NCBI RefSeq assembly: GCF_014489615.1
Contig: NZ_CP060825.1
Coordinates: 7,052,001 to 7,116,000 of the forward strand
Source of the DNA: Streptomyces genisteinicus
GTDB lineage: Bacteria; Actinomycetota; Actinomycetes; Streptomycetales; Streptomycetaceae
Direction: 5' to 3'
Length of the DNA: 64,000 bases
The position numbers were made by a program, and so were the translations under genes. Of the stretch, positions 41,665 through 50,111 are shown piece by piece. How positions within the stretch are numbered: the stretch's first letter is position 1; each line of letters opens with the position of its first letter. The notes under the pieces are model-generated. The model was not told the DNA's origin. It worked only from the letters and a program-made list of their open reading frames with translations, and did not search any database.

Positions 41665-42411
41665 ATGACCGATCATGTCACCGAACAGCTCGCGGAGATG
41701 CCCGGCGACTGGCAGCGGGCCCTGGCCGTCGTCGCCCATCCCGACGACCTCGAGTACGGCTGCGCGGCGGCCGTCGCCGGGTGGACGGACCAGGGCAAGG
41801 AGGTCGTCTACCTCCTCGCCACCCGGGGCGAGGCGGGCATCGACTCCGTCTCGCCCGCCGTCGCCGCGCCGCTGCGGGAGCGGGAGCAGCGGGCGAGCGC
41901 GGCGGTCGTCGGCGTGTCCGCCGTGGAGTTCCTCGACCACCGGGACGGCGTCGTCGAGTACGGCATCCGGCTGCGCCGGGACATCGCGGCCGCCGTGCGC
42001 CGGCACCGCCCCGAACTGGTCGTCACCCTCAACCACCGTGACACCTGGGGCGGTACGGCCTGGAACACCCCCGACCACCGCGCCGTCGGGCGCGCGGCGC
42101 TCGACGCGGCGGCCGACGCGGGCAACCGGTGGATCTTCCCCGAACTCGCCGCCGAGGAGGGGCTGGCGCCCTGGGACGGGGTCCGCTGGGTGGCGGTGGC
42201 CGGTTCGGCGACGCCGACCCACGCCGTGGACGCGCGCCCCGGCCTGGAGCGCTCGGTGCGCTCGCTGCTGGAGCACCGCGCGTACATCGAGGGGCTGACG
42301 GAGCAGGATCCCGAGCAGTACTGCCGCACCTTCCTGACCTCCGCGGCCGAGTCCGCGGCCCCGCGGTTCGGCGGGATCCCCGCGGTCGCGTTCGAACTGT
42401 TCCCGCGCTGA
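41665..42411 (+). CDS. PIG-L family deacetylase
   Basis: 248 residues. The zinc-binding motif AHPDDLE near residue 31 and the second ligand region NHRDTWGG...TPDHRAVG are those of the LmbE/PIG-L family, which deacetylates N-acetylglucosaminyl conjugates such as mycothiol or bacillithiol precursors and related glycosides. It is of typical length. The gene has no Shine-Dalgarno sequence and is likely leaderless. Its last 11 bases, including the stop, form part of a 20-bp terminator stem. Confidence 0.85.
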   Translation: MTDHVTEQLAEMPGDWQRALAVVAHPDDLEYGCAAAVAGWTDQGKEVVYLLATRGEAGIDSVSPAVAAPLREREQRASAAVVGVSAVEFLDHRDGVVEYGIRLRRDIAAAVRRHRPELVVTLNHRDTWGGTAWNTPDHRAVGRAALDAAADAGNRWIFPELAAEEGLAPWDGVRWVAVAGSATPTHAVDARPGLERSVRSLLEHRAYIEGLTEQDPEQYCRTFLTSAAESAAPRFGGIPAVAFELFPR

Positions 42412-42443
42412 CGCGCGCGGCCGCCGCGCGCGTCAGCGCGGGA
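42401..42443 (+). terminator. Terminator, perfect 20-bp stem overlapping the PIG-L stop codon
   Basis: Arms 42401-42420 and 42424-42443 are perfectly complementary around CCG. The left arm contains the final codons and the TGA of the PIG-L gene. Confidence 0.85.
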
Positions 42444-42523
42444 CGGGTGCCGCGGTTCGGCGCGTGACGCCGGCCCCGGAGAGCCGGGCCGCCGCGCGGG
42501 ACCTCCGGCTCCGCGCGGCGGCC

Positions 42524-42555
42524 GCGGAAGCGGCAAGGACCCTTGCCGCTTCCGC
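42524..42555. promoter_or_regulatory. 32-bp palindrome, candidate operator of the XRE-cupin regulator
   Basis: GCGGAAGCGGCAAGG (42524-42538) and CCTTGCCGCTTCCGC (42541-42555) are perfectly complementary with two bases between. It ends 23 bp before the regulator's start codon. A terminator already closes the upstream gene, so an autoregulatory operator is the simpler reading. Confidence 0.6.
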
Positions 42556-42578
42556 AACCAGCGCCGACCATGGGCGGC

Positions 42579-43169
42579 ATGAACGACGACGACAACGGGC
42601 GGCTCGACGCCGTCCTGAGCGAGGTGGGGCCCCGGCTGCGCCGGATCCGCCGGGAGCGCGGCGCCACCCTCGGCTCGCTCTCCGAGGCCACCGGCATCTC
42701 GGTGAGCACGCTGTCCCGGCTGGAGTCCGGCGGGCGCAAGCCGAGTCTGGAGCTGCTGCTGCCGATCGCGCGGGCCCATCAGGTGCCGCTCGACGAACTG
42801 GTCGGCGCGCCGCCGGTGGGCGATCCGCGGGTGCGGTCGAAGCCGATCGTGAACGGACACCGGACCCTCTACCCCCTGACCAGCCGGCCGGGCGGCCTCC
42901 AGGCGTACAAGGGCGTGTACCGGCCCTCGTCCGAGCCGTGCGAGCAGCGCACCCACGAGGGCTACGAGTGGCTGTACGTGCTCTCCGGGCGGCTGCGTCT
43001 GCTGCTCGGGGAGCACGACGTGGTGCTGACGGAGGGGGAGGCGGCCGAGTTCGACACCCGGGTCCCGCACTGGTTCGGCACGGCCGACGACAGGCCGGTG
43101 GAGTTCCTCAGTCTCTTCGGGCCGCAGGGCGAGCGGATGCACGTCAGGGCCCGCCCGAAGGGGCGGTAG
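42579..43169 (+). CDS. XRE-cupin transcriptional regulator
   Basis: 196 residues. An XRE helix-turn-helix (about 14-72, RIRRERGATLGSLSEATGIS...STLSRLESGGRKPS) is joined to a C-terminal cupin barrel (about 105-190, EGYEWLYVLSGRLRLLLGE and FDTRVPHWFG). PuuR-like proteins of this kind bind a small metabolite in the cupin and repress transport or catabolic genes. ATG 42579 is preferred; ATG 42570 is in frame. The large palindrome immediately upstream is a likely binding site. No obvious structural target is beside it except the quinone reductase/acyl-CoA dehydrogenase operon to the right. Confidence 0.85.
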   Translation: MNDDDNGRLDAVLSEVGPRLRRIRRERGATLGSLSEATGISVSTLSRLESGGRKPSLELLLPIARAHQVPLDELVGAPPVGDPRVRSKPIVNGHRTLYPLTSRPGGLQAYKGVYRPSSEPCEQRTHEGYEWLYVLSGRLRLLLGEHDVVLTEGEAAEFDTRVPHWFGTADDRPVEFLSLFGPQGERMHVRARPKGR

Positions 43170-43204
43170 CGTGCGCGGCGGGTTCCGGGGCTTCACGGGG
43201 GAGC

Positions 43205-43221
43205 AAGCGACCGCTTAGTAT
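43205..43221 (+). promoter_or_regulatory. Inverted repeat AAGCG-AC-CGCTT over a -10-like element
   Basis: AAGCG and CGCTT (43205-43209, 43212-43216) flank AC, a TetR-family half-site geometry like those at acyl-CoA degradation operons. TAGTAT at 43216-43221 overlaps as a possible -10. It lies about 57 bp before the first gene of the acyl-CoA dehydrogenase operon. Confidence 0.5.
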
Positions 43222-43277
43222 GCGTGACGCAGCACAGTACTGCCCGTACTGCCCGATGGCTGGTGGGAGGCCCCGAA

Positions 43278-44261
43278 ATGCAGGCATGGCGAGTGCACCG
43301 CAACGGCGAGCCGAGCGAGGTGATGCAGCTCGACGAGGTGGACAGGCCGGTGCCCGGTGAAGGGCAGCAGCTGCTGCGCGTCCTCGCCGCGAACATCAAC
43401 TTCCCCGACGCGCTGCTGTGCCGGGGCCAGTACCAGGTCCGTCCGCCGCTGCCCTTCACCCCCGGTGTGGAGATCTGCGGCGAGACCGAGGACGGCCGCC
43501 GGGTGATCGCCAACCCGGCGCTCCCGCACGGCGGCCTGGCCGAGTACGTCGTCGCCGACACCGCGGGCCTGCTGCCCGCACCCGGCGCCCTCGACGACGC
43601 CGAGGCCGCGGCCCTGCACATCGGCTACCAGACCGGATGGTTCGGACTGCACCGCAGGGCCGCCCTCCAGGAGGGCGAGACGCTGCTGGTGCACGCCGCG
43701 GCGGGCGGTGTCGGCAGCGCCGCCGTCCAGCTCGGCAAGGCGGCGGGGGCCCGGGTCATCGGCGTCGTCGGCGGCGCGGACAAGGCGGCCGTCGCCCGGG
43801 AACTCGGCTGCGACGTGGTCGTCGACCGCCGCACCGAGGACATCGTCGCCGCCGTCAAGGAGGCGACCGGCGGCCGGGGCGCGGACGTGGTCTACGACCC
43901 GGTGGGCGGCGACGCCTACGCCAAGTCCGCCAAGTGCGTCGCCTTCGAGGGCCGCATCGTGGTGGTCGGCTTCGCCAGCGGCGACATCCCCGCCCCGGCG
44001 CTCAACCACGCCCTCGTCAAGAACTACTCCATCCTCGGCCTGCACTGGGGCCTCTACGCGACGAAGGACCCGGCCTCCATCGGCCAGTGCCACCGGGCCC
44101 TGACCGAGTACGCGGACAAGGGGCTGATCAAGCCGCTGGTGAGCGAACGCGTCCCGTTCGCCGACGCCGCCCTCGCGGTCCAGCGGGTCGCCGCCGGCAC
44201 CACCACCGGCCGCCTCGTCGTCCTGCCCGCGGGCGCCGTGGCGGAAGGAGCGGCACGATGA
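43278..44261 (+). CDS. NADPH:quinone oxidoreductase-like MDR enzyme
   Basis: 327 residues, zinc-independent medium-chain dehydrogenase. LAANINFPDALLCRGQY and FTPGVEICG mark the catalytic half, HAAAGGVGSAAVQLGKAAG the NADPH site. It is the first gene of a three-gene operon with two acyl-CoA dehydrogenases, coupled by an ATGA overlap. An enoyl-thioester or quinone reductase role in the same acyl pathway is likely but not proven. GGGAGG sits seven bases before ATG 43278. Confidence 0.85.
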   Translation: MQAWRVHRNGEPSEVMQLDEVDRPVPGEGQQLLRVLAANINFPDALLCRGQYQVRPPLPFTPGVEICGETEDGRRVIANPALPHGGLAEYVVADTAGLLPAPGALDDAEAAALHIGYQTGWFGLHRRAALQEGETLLVHAAAGGVGSAAVQLGKAAGARVIGVVGGADKAAVARELGCDVVVDRRTEDIVAAVKEATGGRGADVVYDPVGGDAYAKSAKCVAFEGRIVVVGFASGDIPAPALNHALVKNYSILGLHWGLYATKDPASIGQCHRALTEYADKGLIKPLVSERVPFADAALAVQRVAAGTTTGRLVVLPAGAVAEGAAR

Positions 44262-45439
44262 CCGACGCCGCCGGTCTGCGCGCCCGTGTCGCCGACCTCC
44301 TCGCCGCCCACCCGCCGGCGACGACCCCCCGCGCCGACTTCCTGCGCGCCCGCTTCGACGCCGGGCTGGCCTGGGTCCACTACCCGCAGGGACTCGGCGG
44401 TCTCGGCGCCCCGCGCTCCCTCCAGGCCGTCGTCGACGCCGAACTCGCCGCCGCCGGCGCACCCGACAACGACCCCCGCCGCATCGGCATCGGCCTCGGC
44501 ATGGCCGCGCCCACCCTGCTCCAGTACGGCTCGGACGAGGTCAGGAGCCGCTTCCTGCGTCCGCTGTGGGTGGGCGAGGAGGTGTGGTGCCAGCTGTTCT
44601 CCGAGCCCGGCGCCGGCTCCGACCTGGCGGCGCTCGGCACCCGAGCCGTCCGCGACGGCGACGACTGGGTCGTCAACGGCCAGAAGGTGTGGACCTCCAG
44701 CGCCCACGTCGCACGCTGGGCCATCCTCATCGCCCGCACCGACCCGGACGTGCCCAAGCACCGCGGCATCACCTACTTCGTCTGCGACATGACCGACCCC
44801 GGCGTCGAGGTGCGGCCGCTGCGCCAGATCACCGGCGAGGCGGAGTTCAACGAGGTCTTCCTCACCGACGTGCGCATCCCCGACGCCCACCGGCTCGGCG
44901 AGGTGGGGGAGGGGTGGAAGGTCGCCCAGACCACCCTGATGAACGAGCGGGTGTCCATCGGCGGCAGCCGCATCCCGCGCGAGGGCGGCATGATCGGCCC
45001 GGTCTCCCGGACCTGGCGCGAACGCCCCGAACTGCGCACCCACGACCTGCACCAGCGCCTGCTGACACTCTGGGTCGAGGCCGAGGTGGCCCGTCTCGCG
45101 GGCGAGCGGCTGCGCCAGCAGCTCGTCGCCGGGCAGCCCGGACCGGAGGGCAGCGCGATGAAGCTCGCGTTCGCCCGCCTCAACCAGGAGATCAGCGGCC
45201 TGGAGGTCGAACTCCTCGGCGAGGACGGGCTGCTGTACGACGACTGGACGATGCGCCGGCCCGAGCTGGTCGACTTCACCGGACGCGAGGCCGGATACCG
45301 CTACCTCCGCTCGAAGGGCAACTCCATCGAGGGCGGCACCACCGAGGTGCTGCTCAACATCGTCGCCGAACGCGTCCTCGGGCTGCCCGCGGAGCCGCGC
45401 AACGACAAGGACATCGCCTGGAAGGACCTCGCCCGATGA
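44258..45439 (+). CDS. Acyl-CoA dehydrogenase, subunit A of a likely pair
   Basis: 393 residues with the classic flavin signatures: FSEPGAGSDLA, VWTSSAHVARW and ITGEAEFNEVFL. The C-terminal EGGTTEVLLNIVAERVLGLP is complete. It is coupled by ATGA to both neighbours. Adjacent, unequal acyl-CoA dehydrogenase genes in actinobacteria often encode alpha2-beta2 heterotetramers (as FadE26-27 or FadE28-29 of mycobacterial steroid degradation). This subunit appears to be the full, FAD-binding one. The acyl substrate is unknown. Confidence 0.88.
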   Translation: MTDAAGLRARVADLLAAHPPATTPRADFLRARFDAGLAWVHYPQGLGGLGAPRSLQAVVDAELAAAGAPDNDPRRIGIGLGMAAPTLLQYGSDEVRSRFLRPLWVGEEVWCQLFSEPGAGSDLAALGTRAVRDGDDWVVNGQKVWTSSAHVARWAILIARTDPDVPKHRGITYFVCDMTDPGVEVRPLRQITGEAEFNEVFLTDVRIPDAHRLGEVGEGWKVAQTTLMNERVSIGGSRIPREGGMIGPVSRTWRERPELRTHDLHQRLLTLWVEAEVARLAGERLRQQLVAGQPGPEGSAMKLAFARLNQEISGLEVELLGEDGLLYDDWTMRRPELVDFTGREAGYRYLRSKGNSIEGGTTEVLLNIVAERVLGLPAEPRNDKDIAWKDLAR

Positions 45440-46515
45440 CCGACCTGCTCTACACCGAGGACGAGAGCGATCTGCGGGCCGCGGTGCGCTCCCTGCTCAC
45501 CGCCCGCGCCGACCCGGCCGCGCTCACCGGCGGCCGGGCCGAGAGCGGCAGCCCCGGCGACCCCGCCCTCTGGCAGGCCCTCGCCGTCGAGGTCGGCGCC
45601 GCCGGACTCCTGGTCCCGGAGAAGCTGGGCGGGCAGGGGGCGAGCCACCGCGAGGCCGCCGTGGTCCTGGAGGAGCTGGGCCGCGGCTGCGTCCCCGCCC
45701 CGTACCTGACCAGCTCGGTCGCCGCGACGGCAGCGCTGCTGGCGCTCGGCGACGACGCGGACGCCGCCGTGGCGCTCCTCGGCGACCTGGCCGCCGGGCG
45801 GCGCACGGCGGTCCTCGCCGTGCCGCTCTCCACCGCTCCCGACGGACCGCTGCCCGCCCCGGACGGCCGGATCGGCGGGGTCGCGGACGCCGCCGGGGCC
45901 GACGTCCTCCTCGTGCTGCGGGCCGACGGGCTGTACGCCGTGGACCGTTCGGCGGCCGAGGTGGAGCCGGTGACCGCCCTCGACCTCACCCGGCCGCTCG
46001 CCGCCGTCACCGTGCCGGAGGGCACGGGCACGCGGCTGGCCGGCCGCCCCGGAGGGGAGGCCGCGGTGCGCCGCGGCCTGCTGACGGCCGCGGGCCTGCT
46101 CGCCTCCGAGCAGCTCGGCATCGCCGAGTGGTGTCTGGAGGAGACCGTCCGGCACACCCGGGAGCGCCACCAGTTCAACCGCCCCGTCGGTTCCTTCCAG
46201 GCCCTCAAGCACCGGATGGCCCAGCTGTGGCTGGAGGTCGTGTCGGCCCGTGCGGCGGCCCGCGCCGCCGCCGACGCCCTCGCCACCGGCAGCGAGGAGG
46301 CGGCGCTGCTCACCGCGGTGGCCCAGGCGTACTGCTCCCGGGTGGCGGTGCACGCCGCCGAGGAGTGCGTGCAGCTGCACGGCGGCATCGGCATGACCTG
46401 GGAGCACCCGGCGCATCTGTACCTCAAGCGCGCCAAGGCCGACGAGATCGCGTACGGCACCCCGGGCCGGCACAAGGAGCACCTGGCCGGTCTCGTCGGT
46501 CTCGACGCCCCGTGA
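45436..46515 (+). CDS. Acyl-CoA dehydrogenase, subunit B of a likely pair
   Basis: 359 residues, shorter than its partner. The N-terminal helices (FVPEKLGGQG-like LLVPEKLGGQGAS) and the C-terminal helical domain with HQFNRPVGSFQALKHRMAQ and LHGGIGMTWEHPAHLY are clear, but the middle beta-domain lacks the SEPGAGSD motif of subunit A. That pattern fits the second subunit of a heteromeric enzyme, contributing part of the active site rather than a whole FAD site. Coupled to subunit A by ATGA; a terminator follows. Confidence 0.85.
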   Translation: MTDLLYTEDESDLRAAVRSLLTARADPAALTGGRAESGSPGDPALWQALAVEVGAAGLLVPEKLGGQGASHREAAVVLEELGRGCVPAPYLTSSVAATAALLALGDDADAAVALLGDLAAGRRTAVLAVPLSTAPDGPLPAPDGRIGGVADAAGADVLLVLRADGLYAVDRSAAEVEPVTALDLTRPLAAVTVPEGTGTRLAGRPGGEAAVRRGLLTAAGLLASEQLGIAEWCLEETVRHTRERHQFNRPVGSFQALKHRMAQLWLEVVSARAAARAAADALATGSEEAALLTAVAQAYCSRVAVHAAEECVQLHGGIGMTWEHPAHLYLKRAKADEIAYGTPGRHKEHLAGLVGLDAP

Positions 46516-46520
46516 CGGCC

Positions 46521-46547
46521 GGCGGGACCGGCCCGTCCGGTCCCGCC
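46521..46547 (+). terminator. Terminator, 11-bp stem
   Basis: GGCGGGACCGG (46521-46531) pairs with CCGGTCCCGCC (46537-46547), directly after the acyl-CoA dehydrogenase operon. Confidence 0.75.
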
Positions 46548-46621
46548 CCCGGGGGGCCGGACGGACCGCCCGCCCCCGGGTAACACCCCCTGTGCAGGAC
46601 CACCCTTTACGTGCTGTTTAA

Positions 46622-46638
46622 TTGCCAACAGTTTGCAG
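46622..46638 (+). promoter_or_regulatory. Nur-box-like site upstream of the nik operon
   Basis: TTGCCA-ACAGT-TTGCAG matches the Streptomyces Nur consensus (TTGCAA-N5-TTGCAA, recalled from the literature) in 10 of 12 defined bases with the exact 5-bp spacing. It sits 29 bp before the lipoprotein gene. Nur is the nickel-responsive Fur homologue that represses nickel uptake. Confidence 0.6.
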
Positions 46639-46667
46639 TAACAGCTGATCTTCAACAGGGGTGGAAC

Positions 46668-48263
46668 ATGACGGCCCGATCCATACGGACCGTGGCGCCG
46701 GTCGCCGCGCTGGTACTCGGCGCGGCGGCTTGCGCCAACCCGTCCGGCGGCACGGACGGGCAGGGCGCGGGCGCCACCGCCGTCGTCGGCATCGCCTACG
46801 AACCCGACACGCTGAGCCCGCTGCTCGGGTACGGCAAGGACGGCAACTCCAAGATCTTCGACGGGCTGCTCGCCCACGACGCCGACCTGAAGCTGCGCCC
46901 CGCGCTCGCCGCCGAGCTCCCCGAGGTCAGCGCGGACGGCCTCACCTACACGTACAAGCTGCGCCAGGGCGTGAAGTTCAGCGACGGCGAGCCCTTCGAC
47001 GCCGACGACGTCGTCTTCACCTACCGCACCATCCTCGACGAGAAGACGAACAACCCCTCCCGCACCGAGCTCGACGCCCTGAAGGACGTCTCCAAGGGCG
47101 GGGACGACACCGTGGTCTTCACGCTCAAGTACCCCTACGCGCCCTTCGCCCAGCGCACCGTCCTGCCGATCGCGCCCGAGCACGTCGCGGGACGGCAGGA
47201 CGTCAACACCGGCGAGTTCACCACCAAGCCGATCGGCACCGGCCCCTACGTCCTCACCGGCTGGTCCAAGGGCGAGAAGCTCAGCTTCAAGGCCAACCCC
47301 GCCTACTGGGGCGGCGAGCCGCAGGTGAAGAAGTTCACCATGGCGATCATCAAGGACGACGACGTGCGCGCCACCCGGCTGCGGGCCGGCGACCTCGACG
47401 GCGCCATCCTCCCGCCGAACCTCGCCGAGGGCTTCGCGAAGGACAGCGGGCGCAAGACCCACAAGGCGACCACGTACGACTACCGCACCGTCACCCTGCC
47501 CACGCACAACGAGGTCGCGGGCGACACCGCGATCCGCCGCGCCCTCGACATCGCCGTGGACCGCCAGGTCATGGTCGACTCCATCCTCAACGGCGCCGGA
47601 AAGCCCGCCTACGGGCCCGTGCCCACCGGCAGCGAGTGGTTCGCCGCGGGCACCGAGCGCCGCCACGACCTCGCCGGGGCGCAGAAGATCCTCGACGAGG
47701 CCGGCTGGAAGCCCGGCAAGGACGGCATCCGCGCCAAGGACGGCGTCCGGGCCGCCTTCCCGCTCTGGTACCTCACCGGCGACAAGCTCCGCCAGGACCA
47801 CGCCCTCGCCTACGCCTCCGACGCCCGCAAGGCCGGCATCGACATCACCACCCAGGCCGGCACCTGGGAGGTCATCGAGCCCCGCATGGAGCACGACGCG
47901 GTCCTCGCCGGCGGAGGCGCCCCCGGCGACCCCGACTTCGACCAGTACCTGCTGCTGAAGTCCGCACTCGCCGGCGACGGCTTCAACAACATGGGCTGGT
48001 ACGACAACCCGGCCGTCGACAAGGCCCTGGAGACGGGCCGCACGTCCGGCGACAAGGCCACCCGCCTCGAGGCCTACCGGACCGTCCAGCGCGAACTGGT
48101 GAAGAACCCCGGCTACACCTTCCTCACCCACATCGACCACGTGTACGTGCTCGCCGACAAGTGGGACGGGCTCTCCACCCAGATCGAGCCGCACGACCAC
48201 GGCCTGGCCTCCGGCCCCTGGTGGAACGTCGAGAAGTGGACCCCGAAGGACAGCGGGAAGTGA
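46668..48263 (+). CDS. nikA: Nickel/peptide ABC substrate-binding lipoprotein
   Basis: 531 residues, a family-5 extracellular solute-binding protein with a lipoprotein signal (lipobox LGAAAC, Cys at about residue 22). GIAYEPDTLSPLLGYG and the YKLRQGVKFSDGEPFDADDVVFT segment are typical of NikA/DppA/OppA. It captures substrate outside the membrane and hands it to the permeases encoded downstream. By sequence alone peptide uptake is equally possible; the upstream Nur-like site and the five-gene nik order favour nickel. ATG 46668 has GGGGTGG seven bases upstream. Confidence 0.82.
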   Translation: MTARSIRTVAPVAALVLGAAACANPSGGTDGQGAGATAVVGIAYEPDTLSPLLGYGKDGNSKIFDGLLAHDADLKLRPALAAELPEVSADGLTYTYKLRQGVKFSDGEPFDADDVVFTYRTILDEKTNNPSRTELDALKDVSKGGDDTVVFTLKYPYAPFAQRTVLPIAPEHVAGRQDVNTGEFTTKPIGTGPYVLTGWSKGEKLSFKANPAYWGGEPQVKKFTMAIIKDDDVRATRLRAGDLDGAILPPNLAEGFAKDSGRKTHKATTYDYRTVTLPTHNEVAGDTAIRRALDIAVDRQVMVDSILNGAGKPAYGPVPTGSEWFAAGTERRHDLAGAQKILDEAGWKPGKDGIRAKDGVRAAFPLWYLTGDKLRQDHALAYASDARKAGIDITTQAGTWEVIEPRMEHDAVLAGGGAPGDPDFDQYLLLKSALAGDGFNNMGWYDNPAVDKALETGRTSGDKATRLEAYRTVQRELVKNPGYTFLTHIDHVYVLADKWDGLSTQIEPHDHGLASGPWWNVEKWTPKDSGK

Positions 48264-49252
48264 AGCGCGGCCTCCCCTGGGGGGCGCTGGCACGGATGAC
48301 GGGACGGCGGGCCCTGTTCGCCGTCCCCGTCCTCGGCGTCGTCACCTTCGGTGTGTTCGCGGTCGCCGCAGCCTCCCCGTTCGACCCCGTCAAGGCGTAC
48401 ACCGGCACCGCGGGGCTCACCGCGTCGCAGGAGAACCTCGACCAGATCCGCGCCAACCTCGGCGTCGACCAGCCCCTCGTCACCCGCTGGTGGGACTGGC
48501 TGACCGGCGCCCTCCGGGGCGACCTCGGCGACTCCGCGGTGATGCGCATGCCGGTCGCCGACGTCATCGGCGAACGCCTCGGCTGGTCCGTCCTGCTGGC
48601 CGTCACCGCCTTCGCCGTCGCCGTGCTGCTCGGCACCGCGCTCGGCGTCCTCGCCGCCCGCCGCCGCGGCGGACTGCTCGACCGGTGCGCCTGCTCCGCC
48701 GCGTACACCCTCGAAGCCGCACCGGCGTTCTGGCTCGGCCTGCTCGCCATCTGGTTCTTCGCCCTCCAGCTCGGGGTGCTGCCCGCCGGCGGGCTCACCG
48801 ACACCGCCAGCGACACCGTCACCTTCGACCAGGTCGCCCGCCATCTGGTGCTGCCCGCCGCCGTCCTCGGCGTCAGCCAGACACCGTGGTTCTTCCTGTA
48901 CACCCGCCAGGGGGTCGGCGACGCGCTCGACGAGGACGCCGTCCGCGGCGCCCGCGCCCGCGGCCTCGCCGAACGCACCGTCCTCACCGGCCACGCGCTG
49001 CGCGCCGGGATGCTGCCCATGCTCACGCTCATCGGCTCGCGCGTCCCCGAACTGATCACCGGAGCCCTGCTCGTGGAGACCGTCTTCAGCTGGCCGGGCA
49101 TCGCCGCCGCGACCGTCCAGGCCGCCACCGCCGTCGACTTCCCGCTGCTCGCCGCGCTCACCGTGCTGGCGACCGCCGCCGTGCTGCTCGGCAACCTCCT
49201 GTCCGACCTGCTGTACGGGCTCGCCGACCCCCGGGTGGGCTTCGATGGCTGA
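48260..49252 (+). CDS. nikB: Nickel/peptide ABC permease 1
   Basis: 330 residues with six predicted membrane segments, first at LFAVPVLGVVTFGVFAVAA. The OppB/DppB-type layout is clear, with a periplasmic loop containing NLGVDQPLVTRWWDWL and the cytoplasmic coupling motif around ARARGLAERTVLTGHALR. GTG 48260 overlaps the stop of the binding protein gene (GTGA), so translation is coupled. It forms the channel together with the next permease. Confidence 0.85.
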   Translation: MKRGLPWGALARMTGRRALFAVPVLGVVTFGVFAVAAASPFDPVKAYTGTAGLTASQENLDQIRANLGVDQPLVTRWWDWLTGALRGDLGDSAVMRMPVADVIGERLGWSVLLAVTAFAVAVLLGTALGVLAARRRGGLLDRCACSAAYTLEAAPAFWLGLLAIWFFALQLGVLPAGGLTDTASDTVTFDQVARHLVLPAAVLGVSQTPWFFLYTRQGVGDALDEDAVRGARARGLAERTVLTGHALRAGMLPMLTLIGSRVPELITGALLVETVFSWPGIAAATVQAATAVDFPLLAALTVLATAAVLLGNLLSDLLYGLADPRVGFDG

Positions 49253-50111
49253 CCTCGCCTGGACCAGCCGCGGACGCACCCGCCGCTCCACCCGCACCGT
49301 GCGGGTCACCGTCTCCTGGACGATCACCGCGGCCGTCGCCCTCGCCGTCCTCGTCGTCCCGCCGCTGGTCCAGCTCGACCAGCAGGCGGTCGACCTCTCG
49401 ATGAAGCTGCGCCCGCCCTCCCTCGCCCACCCCTTCGGCACCGACGACGTCGGCCGCGACCTGCTGCTGCGCTGCGTCTACGGACTCCGCGTCTCGCTGC
49501 TCGTCGGACTGGTCGCCGCGCTCGTCGCCACCGTCATCGGGACCGCCGTCGGCGCCGCGGCCGCCGCGCTCGGGGGCTGGACCGACCGGCTGCTGATGCG
49601 GCTGGTCGACACCTTCTCCTCGGTGCCGCACCTGCTGCTGGGCATCTTCATCGTGGCCCTGTTCCGCCCCGGTGTGTGGCCCGTCATCGTGTCCGTCGCG
49701 GTGACCCACTGGCTCTCCACCGCCCGCATCGTGCGCGCCGAGGTCCTCTCGCTGCGCTCCCGCCCCTACGTCGACGCCGCCGTCAGCGGCGGCGCGAGCC
49801 GGTGGCGGGTCGCCGTCCGGCACCTGCTGCCCGGGGTGCTGCCCCAGGCCGGACTGGCGGCGGTGCTCATGGTGCCGCACGCCATGTGGCACGAGTCCGC
49901 GCTCTCCTTCCTCGGCCTCGGCCTGCCCACCCACCAGGCCAGCCTGGGGAACCTGATCCAGAGCGCCCGCGGCTCCCTCCTCGCGGGCGACTGGTGGCCC
50001 ACCCTCTTCCCCGGCCTGTTCCTGATCGTGCCCACCCTCGCCATCGCCGGCCTCGCCGGAGCCTGGCGCGAACGGCTCAACCCCCGCCGCCGATCGGAGC
50101 TGATGCTGTGA
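49245..50111 (+). CDS. nikC: Nickel/peptide ABC permease 2
   Basis: 288 residues, OppC/DppC family. HPFGTDDVGRDLLLR at the first loop and SGGASRWRVAVRHLLPGVLPQ (the ATPase-contact EAA-like loop) are the family's marks; six membrane segments. The ATG lies eight bases inside the end of the first permease gene. Confidence 0.85.
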   Translation: MADLAWTSRGRTRRSTRTVRVTVSWTITAAVALAVLVVPPLVQLDQQAVDLSMKLRPPSLAHPFGTDDVGRDLLLRCVYGLRVSLLVGLVAALVATVIGTAVGAAAAALGGWTDRLLMRLVDTFSSVPHLLLGIFIVALFRPGVWPVIVSVAVTHWLSTARIVRAEVLSLRSRPYVDAAVSGGASRWRVAVRHLLPGVLPQAGLAAVLMVPHAMWHESALSFLGLGLPTHQASLGNLIQSARGSLLAGDWWPTLFPGLFLIVPTLAIAGLAGAWRERLNPRRRSELML

